DNA from: Aliiroseovarius halocynthiae
Lineage (GTDB): Bacteria > Pseudomonadota > Alphaproteobacteria > Rhodobacterales > Rhodobacteraceae
DNA: 64,000 nucleotides
Assembly: GCF_007004645.1 (NCBI RefSeq)
Contig: NZ_ML660019.1
Coordinates: 950,437-1,014,436, forward strand
Reading direction: 5' to 3'
Part shown: positions 25,916-35,051 of the stretch, piece after piece
How positions within the stretch are numbered: position 1 is the first letter of the stretch
How the letters are laid out: every line of letters starts with the position of its first letter
Notes under the pieces: model-generated
The model's input: the letters and a program-made list of their open reading frames with translations, nothing else
Told to the model about the DNA's origin: nothing
The model's database searches: none
Program-made: the position numbers and the translations under genes

Positions 25916-27031
25916 ATGCATTCGGATATTTCAGGCGCAGATCTTCGATACATGCGCCTGGCCTTGTCGCTTGCACGCCGTGGTCTTGGCCGTGTGTGGC
26001 CTAACCCGGCGGTGGGGTGTGTGATTGTGCGTGATGGACGCATCGTTGGGCGCGGTTGGACACAACCCGGTGGACGTCCCCATGCCGAGCCGATCGCACT
26101 TGAACAAGCCGGGGCCGCTGCCAAAGGGGCAACCGCCTATGTGACGCTTGAGCCTTGCGCCCATCACGGAAAGACACCTCCATGTGCCGAAGCATTGATC
26201 AGTGCAGGCATCGCCCGCGTGGTCTGCGCTTTGAGGGATCCAGATCCGCGCGTGGATGGCGGAGGTTTTGACATGCTCCGTGCTGCGGGGATCACCGTCG
26301 ACACTGGTGTTTGTGAAGCCGCGGCGCGTGCCGATCAGGCGGGATTCCTAAGCCGGGTCACGCGCGGACGTCCGATGCTGACGTTGAAACTTGCCAGCAG
26401 CTTTGATGGACGCATCGCCACGGCCAGCGGTGAAAGCCAGTGGATCACGGGTCCTCAGGCGCGACGGCATGTTCATGCGATGCGGGCGACGCATGATGCA
26501 GTGATGATCGGTGCCGGGACGGCGCGCGATGACGATCCGTCTCTGACCGTTCGTGGCTTAGGGGTCGCGCATCAACCGGTACGTGTTGTCTTGTCGCGTC
26601 ATCTGGATCTGCCGTTAGGAAGCCAGTTGGCCCGGACCGCACACGACGTACCCTTGTGGGTCTGTCACGGGCGCCGCGCCGCACCCGAGCTGATCGCCGC
26701 ATGGAAGGGGATTGGGGCCACGTTGATCGAAGTGGCCGAGGCTCAGGCCACACTGGACCCAGTGTCGGTTCTGACAGCGTTGGGAGATCGCGGGTTGACC
26801 CGTGTCTATTGTGAAGGCGGTGGGGGGCTTGCGGCGTCGCTTCTCATGGCAGATGTGGTGGATGATCTGGTCGGCTATGGCGCAGGTGTGGCGCTGGGGG
26901 CCGAGGGCCGCCCGTCGCTTGCGGCTATGGGGATCAGTCGTCTGTTCGAGGCTCCGCGCTTTGGTCTGGTGGAGTGTCGTGACATCGGAGGTGATGTGCT
27001 GCATCGCTGGACGCGGATCGCGCGGGCCTAG
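25916..27031 (+). CDS. ribD: Riboflavin biosynthesis deaminase/reductase RibD
   Basis: Bifunctional enzyme of 371 residues: second and third steps of riboflavin synthesis. N-terminal cytidine-deaminase-like domain with zinc ligands PHAEPIAL and TLEPCAHHGKTPPC. C-terminal reductase with LKLASSFDGRIATASGESQW, GAGTARDDDPSL and the glycine-rich VYCEGGGGLAASLL. Follows nrdR by six bases. The downstream riboflavin genes are separated from it by about 4.8 kb holding the inverted capsule genes. Confidence 0.96.
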   Translation: MHSDISGADLRYMRLALSLARRGLGRVWPNPAVGCVIVRDGRIVGRGWTQPGGRPHAEPIALEQAGAAAKGATAYVTLEPCAHHGKTPPCAEALISAGIARVVCALRDPDPRVDGGGFDMLRAAGITVDTGVCEAAARADQAGFLSRVTRGRPMLTLKLASSFDGRIATASGESQWITGPQARRHVHAMRATHDAVMIGAGTARDDDPSLTVRGLGVAHQPVRVVLSRHLDLPLGSQLARTAHDVPLWVCHGRRAAPELIAAWKGIGATLIEVAEAQATLDPVSVLTALGDRGLTRVYCEGGGGLAASLLMADVVDDLVGYGAGVALGAEGRPSLAAMGISRLFEAPRFGLVECRDIGGDVLHRWTRIARA

Positions 27032-27035
27032 TGGT

Positions 27036-29090
27036 CTAGCGCCATAGATAGGCATAGCTGGCGAAAAGCCCTTGTAGTTTTGCCAAAATCCGCGTGCCCG
27101 GACGACCTTTAGGGAGTGTGCCGGTTGCCAACCGATCCACCACCACTTCGACCGGACATGCAGTTTTTGTGATTGGGTCGAAATAGCGCGGATAGTCGAT
27201 CAGAACGGCATGCACCAATGCGATCAGATCCGGGCGGGCTGTGCGACGTTCCGGAATGTCGCCCAGATCGGTGGTTAGACCCCACCCCGCATAGAACGGG
27301 GCCCCCAAGCAGGTGACCGGAACACCACGCAACAAAGCCTCAAACCCCATGGTCGATGTCATGGTCCATAACGCGTCTACGTGGTCCAGCAACGCGATCG
27401 GATCTGCCTGATCGGCAACCATATCGGCGTAATTGGCAGCTACGTCTGGCGGGATATGTCCATCACGCAGGCCCGCTTCGACATCCGGGTGGGGTTTGTA
27501 AATGATGACGGCATCCGGATTGTCCGCACGGGCGCGTTTCAGAAGGTCAAGATTGGTCGCAACCTCTGTCGCCCCCAATCGGATCGAGGCATCGTCTTCA
27601 ACCTGACCCGGGACCAAAATGCGCAGTCCATCATGCAGATCCGTCAAGCCCACGGGCAGGGGGCGGTCCAGATTGTACTTGCCCAGCCGGTTCTTCGTGA
27701 TCTGTGCCACCAAGCGGTGTGTTCGGTCACGGGCATGGTCGGGCAGGGTGGTGGACGCCGCGATATGATGTTCCAAGCGGCTCTCACGCGTTGGGTCATA
27801 ATAGATCCCCAGATCATCGCGCACCAAAGACAAAGGCGGGACAAGCGCAGCCCCCAAACCACGCGAACGCAGAAAGCCATCTTCAACTCGCAAAGGGGGG
27901 CGGTGTGTGCTGTGGTCCGGGGCTTCTTTTCCAGCCCACACCATCAACGGGCGCTCCATCGTTTCCGCCCCATCGGCAGCCCGAACCGCGTTGTCGTCAA
28001 AGATCATCGCGGTATCTGCCTTGAAGAACTCAGCCAAGGGGCGGCGTTTCCACAGACGCATTCCGCTGGCGACATAGCCTTGATGATCCTCGCGCCATGC
28101 GCGGGCGCGGGCCTCGAGCGTGTCCAGAACCTGTTCAATCTCGCACAGTTGATCACGGTAGGGATCGTACCACGTGGGATAGAGCATCATGGCGCCTGCA
28201 AATAGCTGCGCACGGGTCAGCTTGCGCCCGCGTCGGTTCACGGGTTGCCGGTCTTCGGTCAGGCCCCATCCGGCATAGCAAGGTAAGCCGAACACATGGG
28301 GTTTATGACCGGCCAGAATGGCTTCGAACCCCATGCCAGAGCTGACGGTATAGACGGCCATGGCCCCGTCCATAAGCGCCCAAGGACTGACCGGGTCCGT
28401 GATTAGCTGTACCTGTTCATTCTCATCTTCTGGTCCGAAGTACCCATCGCGGTGGCCCGCCAAAGTCTCGGGATGCGTTTTGATCAGGATGCGCGCGTGC
28501 GGATGCTCGAGCCGTGCCGCGACAAGCATGTCACGGAAAGTGGCCTCGCTAGCGCCGCCGAAGCGGATTGACGCATCGCCTCGCGTTTGGTCCAGTACCA
28601 AAACGTAGGGGGCATCTGGGACGGGAAGGTCCGGATGGAAGGCGTTGTACTTGGATAGATGACCTGTTGCCATCCGTGCCATCGCCGCGCGGGCACGCTT
28701 GAGCAATGCGCTGTCGTCCAGCGGATCGTCAGTCAGTATTTGTTCCAGGCGTGAGCGTTCAGACCCATTAAAATGCACGCCGATGTCATCCAGCATCAAG
28801 CCCAATGGTGCCTCGCCTGACCGACCGGGCAGCACCGACCGCAGGAAAGCATCTTCGACGCACAGGATTGGGTTTTCTTTGCGGGATGCCACCGCCTCGC
28901 CCCGGCTTGATGTGGGGCTTTTTCCCCAGGTGCCGACCCAATCCCCGTCGCCGGGCAGGCCGAGGCGAATTTGCCAGCCTGCCAATTCAAGGATGCGCTT
29001 AATGCGTGTTTGGGTTAGAAATCCGCCATTATAGACGAAAAGCCGCCGGGGCTGTTCTGACCCAGCGGTGGAGCTAATTGACATGTCCAT
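27036..29090 (-). CDS. kpsC: Capsule beta-Kdo transferase KpsC-like, two tandem domains
   Basis: 684 residues made of two related halves, as in KpsC, which adds the first Kdo residues to the phosphatidylglycerol anchor of group 2 capsules. Half 1 has VEDAFLRS, LMLDDIGVHFNG and DASIRFGGA; half 2 repeats VEDGFLRSRGLGA, LVRDDLGIYYD and DASIRLGA. Each half later has a GFEA(I/L)L and YAGWGLT segment. Cytoplasmic face of the inner membrane. The ATG at 29090 is used; an in-frame TTG at 29102 sits only seven bases from the stop of the wza-like gene. Part of a minus-strand block kpsS - wza-like - kpsC. Confidence 0.9.
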   Translation of the reverse strand: MDMSISSTAGSEQPRRLFVYNGGFLTQTRIKRILELAGWQIRLGLPGDGDWVGTWGKSPTSSRGEAVASRKENPILCVEDAFLRSVLPGRSGEAPLGLMLDDIGVHFNGSERSRLEQILTDDPLDDSALLKRARAAMARMATGHLSKYNAFHPDLPVPDAPYVLVLDQTRGDASIRFGGASEATFRDMLVAARLEHPHARILIKTHPETLAGHRDGYFGPEDENEQVQLITDPVSPWALMDGAMAVYTVSSGMGFEAILAGHKPHVFGLPCYAGWGLTEDRQPVNRRGRKLTRAQLFAGAMMLYPTWYDPYRDQLCEIEQVLDTLEARARAWREDHQGYVASGMRLWKRRPLAEFFKADTAMIFDDNAVRAADGAETMERPLMVWAGKEAPDHSTHRPPLRVEDGFLRSRGLGAALVPPLSLVRDDLGIYYDPTRESRLEHHIAASTTLPDHARDRTHRLVAQITKNRLGKYNLDRPLPVGLTDLHDGLRILVPGQVEDDASIRLGATEVATNLDLLKRARADNPDAVIIYKPHPDVEAGLRDGHIPPDVAANYADMVADQADPIALLDHVDALWTMTSTMGFEALLRGVPVTCLGAPFYAGWGLTTDLGDIPERRTARPDLIALVHAVLIDYPRYFDPITKTACPVEVVVDRLATGTLPKGRPGTRILAKLQGLFASYAYLWR

Positions 29091-29108
29091 GGGAACGGGC
29101 AACCCCGC

Positions 29109-30251
29109 TTACTTACTCGAAAGGCTTTGGTTCAACGCCGAGATTGATCCGGCGGTGGACAATGTGCCTGTCAAGGCAGACAGCACCTTAGACCATTGAG
29201 TATAGGGGGCTTCGGTCACGTAGACAGTGTCGCCATCGCGGATCACGAAATCACGCGACAGAAACAGTCCGTTTGCTTCAGTCATGTTCAATACATAGAC
29301 CATGCGCTGCGGGCCGATCAGATCGTTGCGGCCAAGGACCGAATTGGCGATTTCTGACACTTCATTGCGCAGCACAAACACGCCAGTTGGATCAGCTGAC
29401 GCTGCGGAAAGTCCGCCCACCTGTGCAATCGCTTCGACGGCCGAGAGGGTCTGGCTTGCAAACCCGACACGGTTTTGCGCACCAGTCGCGCCAAGTGCAG
29501 TAAACGACCGGGTGTCAGCTTCGACCAAGATTCGATCGCCGCCGCGTAGGGCGATATTCATTTCGGGATGCCTGAACAGGTCATTGAACCAGATCTCGCC
29601 GGATTTTGCGCCCCGGATGACTTTGACTTTCGCGATTTCGGGTTCGATCGATACGCCGCCTGCACGTGCCAGCATGGCATTCAGCGTGCGTGTCGGACGT
29701 TCAATTGGATAAACCCCTTGTCCACCCACGGATCCCGTGATCGACACGGTTGCGCCATCTCCGGCCGTGCGACGTACTGTGACCTGCGGGTCAGGAGTCT
29801 GTTCTGCCAGTTTCCGAGTAATGATGCGGCGAATGGCTTCCGGAGAATTGCCCGAAGCTTTCACGCGCCCTGCATAGGGAATGAAGATGAAACCAGATCC
29901 GTCCACCTGCACCTGATCAAGAACCGCAGGGGCTCCGGCAGAGGTCAGAATTCCGTCTTCGACATTCTCCCAAATTGAAATGCTGAGCGTGTCGCCCGCG
30001 CGGATCGTATCGGATCCGACAAGGCCTCCGTCTTGGAATGCTTTGTCAAATCCAAGGGCAGGTACGACGGCTGTGGCACGAGTCACACGGTCATTTACGC
30101 GGACAACAAAGGCATCGCCCTGACGTTGGACCGAGCCAGCATTGATTTCGCTCTTTGTTGGGCCGGTGCGCGGAAGGCCACAGGCCCCAAGCGCCGCGAC
30201 TGCGGTTGCCAAGATTAAGCTCTTGGCCCAATTGTTTTTTCTTGCCTGCAC
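29109..30251 (-). CDS. Polysaccharide export lipoprotein, Wza/KpsD type
   Basis: 380 residues: signal peptide with lipobox LGAC, then a polysaccharide-export domain (SDTIRAGDTLSISIWE, IFIPYAGRVKASG) followed by two SLBB-like segments (VSITGSVGGQGVYPIERP and the LSAVEAIAQVGGLSAASADP repeat) and a C-terminal stretch. It should form the outer-membrane channel for capsule. Lies between kpsS-like and kpsC-like genes. The membrane ABC transporter genes (kpsM/kpsT/kpsE) are not in this block. Confidence 0.9.
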   Translation of the reverse strand: MQARKNNWAKSLILATAVAALGACGLPRTGPTKSEINAGSVQRQGDAFVVRVNDRVTRATAVVPALGFDKAFQDGGLVGSDTIRAGDTLSISIWENVEDGILTSAGAPAVLDQVQVDGSGFIFIPYAGRVKASGNSPEAIRRIITRKLAEQTPDPQVTVRRTAGDGATVSITGSVGGQGVYPIERPTRTLNAMLARAGGVSIEPEIAKVKVIRGAKSGEIWFNDLFRHPEMNIALRGGDRILVEADTRSFTALGATGAQNRVGFASQTLSAVEAIAQVGGLSAASADPTGVFVLRNEVSEIANSVLGRNDLIGPQRMVYVLNMTEANGLFLSRDFVIRDGDTVYVTEAPYTQWSKVLSALTGTLSTAGSISALNQSLSSK

Positions 30252-30331
30252 TGCCCGGCCCTATTTTCGAGGTAAGATTCATTTCAGGAAGGTTACATCG
30301 AGATGTGATTAAATTCCAGCCAAGCTGGCTT

Positions 30332-31630
30332 CTAGGAAGAGTTGACTACACTTAACTGTTGCCGTGGTGCCGCTGTTCCGCGTTCAAGGGCCTGATAGGG
30401 ATCGTCCTTTGCCAGCATCATATCCACAACCTGCCGCAAAAGCTGTCGTCGTCCACGTGCCGAATAAAAACCGCCCGCCACCTGACTGGTTTCCAAAAGA
30501 AAATGGCGATAGTCGCGATAGGCGCGTTTGTCAGGGCGGGTGGGCGTGTCAAAGAATTCTGGAAGCGGCTGTTCAGAAACGAATTCCGGTTTGGCGTAGA
30601 CCGCGTTGCCAAACAGTTTCAACGGCAGACCGCGCCACAGAACTTGCTGGGCTGCAGTCGAATTGATGGTGACCGCCGAACGCGCGTGATCGAGAAGTTT
30701 TGCCAGCTTACCTCCGCGCACATAGTGAACGCGATCCGACAATCCATATTCCTGCGCCAGCCTGTTGATCTCGCGACGTTGTGGGACGCGGCCATCTTCC
30801 AGCGGGTGGGCTTTGAAAACCAGGTGATGATGGGTCGGGGCACCTTCTGCGAAACCAGCGATGACGCGCTCAAGAAACTCGGTCATTGTGTCAAACGGGC
30901 TGTGCATTTGAAAGCTGGAGTCGTGCTCAAGCTGTAGCAGTGCAAGATGATAAGGGAAGCCGCCATATCGAATGCGCAGCGACGCAGAGATACGGTCAGC
31001 GGCGATTGCAGGCATTAGAACAAGGCGTTGAACATAAAGCAAGAACTCCTTTCCAACGCCGATGGCCCGATGGGGCCGAAAATTGCGATAGCGCTGGTTC
31101 AGGAACATCACGAACCAATGATACAAAGCGCCGTAAAACACGTGGTGGCGCATGTCCCCCCAATGGGCGGGTGCTTCGGGCATATCCGGGTCGGCGTCTT
31201 CAAGAATGCGCTGCATATGGGCAACGTCATACTTCATCAAGCGCGAGTTTCCATTCGATCCATCCCGCTCATACGTCACCCAATAGGGGCGCAGGTATCC
31301 TTCTTCAAACACATGGACGGTTAGGCCGCGAGCACGCGCAGCCGCGACGGCTTGTGCATGGATAGGTCGCGTATCGCCATATAGAACGATATCTGTGATG
31401 CCATGGGTCTCTACGATGCGCGCAAACTGATCAGCCCACCGATCCTGTGGCTGCGTGAATGGAATATAGCTGGATTGGTCCGACCAGAACGCTTGGTCCC
31501 CACGATTGAAGCCAACGCGCCAGACCTGTGCGCCCGAGCGACGCAGCATCTTGGCCAGACGTGAAAAAAACGGCCCATGAGGACCTTGCAGAAACAGGAA
31601 ATTCCGATTTTCACCTGTTATGCGCGCCAT
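30332..31630 (-). CDS. kpsS: Capsule biosynthesis protein KpsS-like
   Basis: 432 residues, family of capsular Kdo transferases (KpsS). Landmarks: FLFLQGPHGPFFSRLAKML at the N terminus, VLYGDTRPIH, VFEEGYLRPYW, and HHLVFKAHPLEDGRV and TINSTAAQQVLWRG in the C-terminal nucleotide-sugar domain. Works with KpsC to start the poly-Kdo linker. The ATG at 31630 is chosen over an in-frame TTG three codons upstream. First gene of the minus-strand capsule block, divergent to ribE. Confidence 0.88.
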   Translation of the reverse strand: MARITGENRNFLFLQGPHGPFFSRLAKMLRRSGAQVWRVGFNRGDQAFWSDQSSYIPFTQPQDRWADQFARIVETHGITDIVLYGDTRPIHAQAVAAARARGLTVHVFEEGYLRPYWVTYERDGSNGNSRLMKYDVAHMQRILEDADPDMPEAPAHWGDMRHHVFYGALYHWFVMFLNQRYRNFRPHRAIGVGKEFLLYVQRLVLMPAIAADRISASLRIRYGGFPYHLALLQLEHDSSFQMHSPFDTMTEFLERVIAGFAEGAPTHHHLVFKAHPLEDGRVPQRREINRLAQEYGLSDRVHYVRGGKLAKLLDHARSAVTINSTAAQQVLWRGLPLKLFGNAVYAKPEFVSEQPLPEFFDTPTRPDKRAYRDYRHFLLETSQVAGGFYSARGRRQLLRQVVDMMLAKDDPYQALERGTAAPRQQLSVVNSS

Positions 31631-31853
31631 GCCAGTCAATCACCAAATCGTTAAGCGTGAATGCGTTATAGACCTACAAGAGGTTGGTTAAAGGGGAAAT
31701 AACAACGGCTTGCGGCAAAATTGGGGCCAAGTGGCGGGACCGAGCGCCGCAACGACACAAATGATCATCTTGGATGGCGAAAGGGCTATCGTGGCTTCAA
31801 ACTTGCCCGCGTTTGCGCTAGATCAGGGCCAACAACCCGAAGCAGGAGGCGAC

Positions 31854-32447
31854 ATGTTTACAGGGATCATCACCGATATTGGCCGTGTCGAGGTGCTGGA
31901 GCAATCAGGCGATATGCGGGCGCGGATCGCGACAGCCTATGACACGTCAGGGATTGATCTGGGGGCGTCGATCGCTTCGGACGGTGTGTGTCTGACGGTC
32001 GTTGCTATGGGTGACAATTGGTATGATGTTGATATTTCGGCGGAAACCGTATCGAAAACCAATCTTGGGGATTGGGCGGTTGGCCGTCATGTGAATCTTG
32101 AGCGCGCACTGAAAGTGGGTGACGAACTGGGCGGTCATATCGTGTCTGGCCACGTGGATGGCGTGGCCGAAATCGTGTCGATGCAGGTCGAGGGCGACAG
32201 CACACGCGTACGTTTCCGCGCACCATCGGACTTGGCGCGTTTCATTGCGCCTAAGGGCTCGGTTTCTTTGAACGGCACATCTTTGACCGTGAACGAGGTC
32301 GAAGGCGACGAATTCGGCGTAAACCTGATTTCGCACACCAAAGAGGTGACGAATTGGGGGCAGGCGCAAGTCGGGGACCGTGTGAACCTCGAGATTGATA
32401 CGCTGGCGCGCTATGTGGCCCGGTTGGCGGATTACGGGAAATCCTGA
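31854..32447 (+). CDS. ribE: Riboflavin synthase alpha chain
   Basis: Dismutates two 6,7-dimethyl-8-ribityllumazine molecules to riboflavin, 197 residues. Two lumazine-binding repeats: MFTGIITDIGRVE... GHIVSGHVDG and then a second copy beginning in the APKGSVSLNGTSLTVN region. The ATG at 31854 has AGGAGG 7-12 bases upstream. Its partner genes ribB and ribH lie 2.6 kb further along and ribD 4.8 kb before it. Confidence 0.96.
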   Translation: MFTGIITDIGRVEVLEQSGDMRARIATAYDTSGIDLGASIASDGVCLTVVAMGDNWYDVDISAETVSKTNLGDWAVGRHVNLERALKVGDELGGHIVSGHVDGVAEIVSMQVEGDSTRVRFRAPSDLARFIAPKGSVSLNGTSLTVNEVEGDEFGVNLISHTKEVTNWGQAQVGDRVNLEIDTLARYVARLADYGKS

Positions 32448-32529
32448 AACCCGATTGACGGGATCTCTGATTGAAATATTCGCAAGTGGGCATATGATTG
32501 GCGAAATCCTTTTCTGACGGAGATCGCCC

Positions 32530-33495
32530 ATGCCCCTCATTCGCCCCACGCGCCGTGATCTGCTACGACTGGCTGCAGTCGCACCTGCCTTTGCCATGCC
32601 TTCCGCTGCGCGGGCTATGCTGGGGGCGCCAACTGACGGCAATCCGGCGCATTTCAGTTTCACGCTGGGGCAGGCGAAAATCACCATCGTCTCGGATGGC
32701 TATTTTACGCTGCCCTTTGGCGGGCAAGCGATCAATGCCGCTGAGGACGAAAAACTGGCCTTCATGGCCGCGCATTACATTGATCCTAAGGTCGGGTATT
32801 CCCACACCAACCACATGTATATTGAACTGGGCGACGCCAAGGTCTTGGTTGATGTCGGATCGGGGACGCGTTGGTTTGATACGACGGGCCAGCTGATGGG
32901 CAATCTGGAAGCTGCTGGGATCGACCCGATGGGCATCACGCATGTTGCAATTACCCACGCGCATCCCGATCATATTTGGGGCGTTCGCGACGATTTCGAC
33001 GAGCCCATCGTCCCGGACGCGGAATATGTGATGGGGCAGGCCGAACATACGCATTGGATGCAAGATGGTTTGGTCGACCGCGTGTCGCCTGAAGACCAAC
33101 AGTTCGTGTTGGGGGCGGTGAACTCGATCGACACCGAGGGACTGGAATGGACATTGGCGACGAATAATCACGAGATTGCGCCGGGTATCCGCCTGATCGA
33201 CACGCCGGGCCACACGCCGGGCCATATGTCGGTCGCAGTGGAAAGCGAAGGTCAGCAGCTGATCGCGCTGGGCGATTGCATGACCCACGCCATCCTGAAC
33301 TTCGCGCACCCGGAATGGTACTCGGGCCGCGATGCTGACGGCGCGCAAACAGGTGCGACCCGCAACCGCTTGCTGGACATGGCCGCCAAGGACCGCATCG
33401 CAGTACTGGGGTATCATTTCCCGTTCCCCGGCGTCGGCCACGTGCGCCGCGATGGAGATGCATATCAATTCGTCCCGGCTTTGTGGCGTTTTTGA
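32530..33495 (+). CDS. Tat-exported metallo-beta-lactamase-fold hydrolase
   Basis: 321 residues with a twin-arginine leader (TRRDLLRLAAVAPAFAM, cleavage near ARA). It then has a metallo-beta-lactamase fold with the zinc motif THAHPDH, the later His in DTPGHTPGHM, the bridging Asp in ALGDCMTH and the final His in GYHFPF. Periplasmic, folded before export. Resembles AHL-lactonase/glyoxalase II-like hydrolases, but substrate is not predictable. Sits between ribE and the Hint-domain gene. Confidence 0.88.
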   Translation: MPLIRPTRRDLLRLAAVAPAFAMPSAARAMLGAPTDGNPAHFSFTLGQAKITIVSDGYFTLPFGGQAINAAEDEKLAFMAAHYIDPKVGYSHTNHMYIELGDAKVLVDVGSGTRWFDTTGQLMGNLEAAGIDPMGITHVAITHAHPDHIWGVRDDFDEPIVPDAEYVMGQAEHTHWMQDGLVDRVSPEDQQFVLGAVNSIDTEGLEWTLATNNHEIAPGIRLIDTPGHTPGHMSVAVESEGQQLIALGDCMTHAILNFAHPEWYSGRDADGAQTGATRNRLLDMAAKDRIAVLGYHFPFPGVGHVRRDGDAYQFVPALWRF

Positions 33496-33802
33496 CGGTA
33501 GAATATTGGTCTTACCGCACTGATATGAGGCGCTACTCAATGCTCTCGCAGCCACCCGATGGATCGCGCCTGAAAAGCTGAATTTCGTTTCGGTGGCAAC
33601 GCGGCCTTCAGACGCCTGTGTGCCAGAAGTCTTCTTCGTTTTGTCATAATCTGGGCGCATCGCAGGATTAACTGGCACCGAGAGGCCTGTTTGGGTAGAT
33701 ATCTCACGATTTGGAAACGAATTGGATGTATAGCACTGGGTAGGCTGTTGTGTTTGATGCCTCCGGGACGTGCTTCACGCCAACTGGTGATTGGATGGTT
33801 TA
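33496..33802. other. 307-base gap before the Hint-domain gene
   Basis: No gene, RNA or convincing repeat recognised. It must hold the promoter of the Hint-domain gene, but I see no clear -35/-10 pair. Confidence 0.35.
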
Positions 33803-34900
33803 ATGGTTGCGATTAATTTTGCCACGCTTCTTTCGAATGGGTCGCAGACTGTCACAGATGCAGACGGTGATACGGTTGTTGTGACCGCCACATTTAGCAG
33901 TGACTTCTATATCCACCCGTCCGGGATTGTACGCAGTGACGATGCTGTGGATACAGACGCAGATTCGTTTACGTTGTCTTTTTCCAAACCTGTCGAGAAC
34001 CTAACCTTCACAGTGGGCGATCTTAATTCCAACGGGTACCAAGGCGGCTTCAATGACCGGATAGAGGTGCAGTCAACGCTAGACGGCACACCTGTTGTTA
34101 CCAACCTCAGCGCGGGGACCAGCGGCACTACAGCTGTATACGAAGCGGCGTTCGGCACCAACATCACCGAAACCGTTACCGTCACCGGGCCATTTGACCA
34201 GATCACGCTGACAAACTTTGACCCTGATCAACAGCATGGTTGGCTGTATCTGACGACGGGCGATATCGGAAATGTCACCTGCTTTGTTGACGGCACACTT
34301 ATCGAGACCGGGGGCGGGTTGATTGCAATTGAAAACCTGTCTCAGGGTGATTTGGTTGTCACACGGGATCGCGGCCTGCAGCCGATCCGGTGGATCGGCA
34401 AAACTACGCTGTCTCGGGAAACTCTTCTGAAAAGCGAAAAGCTTCGGCCAATCCGGATTAAGTCGGGTGCGTTGTCCGAGGGGGTGCCAAACCGGGATCT
34501 GTTGGTGTCGCGCCAGCATCGTATGCTGTCCGTATCGCAACTATCGAAGCGTATGTTCGGCGAGGCCGAGGTGCTGATTGCCGCGGTCAGGCTGACGGGT
34601 CTTCCCGACATTGCGATTGAGCCGTTGACCGGATCTGTGACCTATTATCATTTGCTGTTTGACCACCACGAGATCATCTATGCCGAGGGCGCGCCGACGG
34701 AAAGCCTGCACACTGGAGCTCAGGCGCTGACCAGTCTTCCCGCTGCAGCGAAAGACGAAATCTTCACCTTATTCCCGGAACTGACCGAACGTACCGAAAA
34801 CCGGCGCTCAGCACGCCAGATTCCAACGGGCGGGCGTCAGAGGGAATTCATCACGCGCCTTGATAAGAACAAGAAGACATTCGTCTCGGCCTCTGTTTAA
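33803..34900 (+). CDS. Hint-domain exoprotein
   Basis: 365 residues. N-terminal about 155 residues form a beta-rich, Asp/Thr-rich domain (TDADGDTVVVTATF, FTVGDLNSNGYQGGFNDRI) without a cleavable signal peptide. The rest is a bacterial Hint_2 domain starting CFVDGTLIETGGGLIAIENL, with LVSRQHRML and YYHLLFDHHEIIYAEG. Such proteins are abundant in roseobacters and thought to leave by type I secretion. The Cys at the domain start is the intein-type nucleophile, so self-cleavage is possible (inference). The ATG at 33803 is preferred to an upstream in-frame TTG. It interrupts the riboflavin cluster. Confidence 0.87.
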   Translation: MVAINFATLLSNGSQTVTDADGDTVVVTATFSSDFYIHPSGIVRSDDAVDTDADSFTLSFSKPVENLTFTVGDLNSNGYQGGFNDRIEVQSTLDGTPVVTNLSAGTSGTTAVYEAAFGTNITETVTVTGPFDQITLTNFDPDQQHGWLYLTTGDIGNVTCFVDGTLIETGGGLIAIENLSQGDLVVTRDRGLQPIRWIGKTTLSRETLLKSEKLRPIRIKSGALSEGVPNRDLLVSRQHRMLSVSQLSKRMFGEAEVLIAAVRLTGLPDIAIEPLTGSVTYYHLLFDHHEIIYAEGAPTESLHTGAQALTSLPAAAKDEIFTLFPELTERTENRRSARQIPTGGRQREFITRLDKNKKTFVSASV

Positions 34901-35051
34901 GGTTCCACGTAGAAAACACACTGTGTTGTGTGACGCGTTGCATGGCGAGCGTGCCGATTATATGGCGCTGACGTGGGGAATCTTGCCGGGTTTTGACTGG
35001 CAATAAAGGCGTCTCTGCGTTACTCAGCCTCGAGCTTTAGGGGAATGCGCT

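Noticed and set aside
33498-33680. Open frames on the minus strand after the Tat metallo-hydrolase
   Set aside because: They run into the antisense of a clear gene and have no start site or family match.
34914-34926. AACACACTGTGTT palindrome before ribB, possible FMN element
   Set aside because: It does not match the FMN riboswitch core, and the palindrome alone shows nothing.
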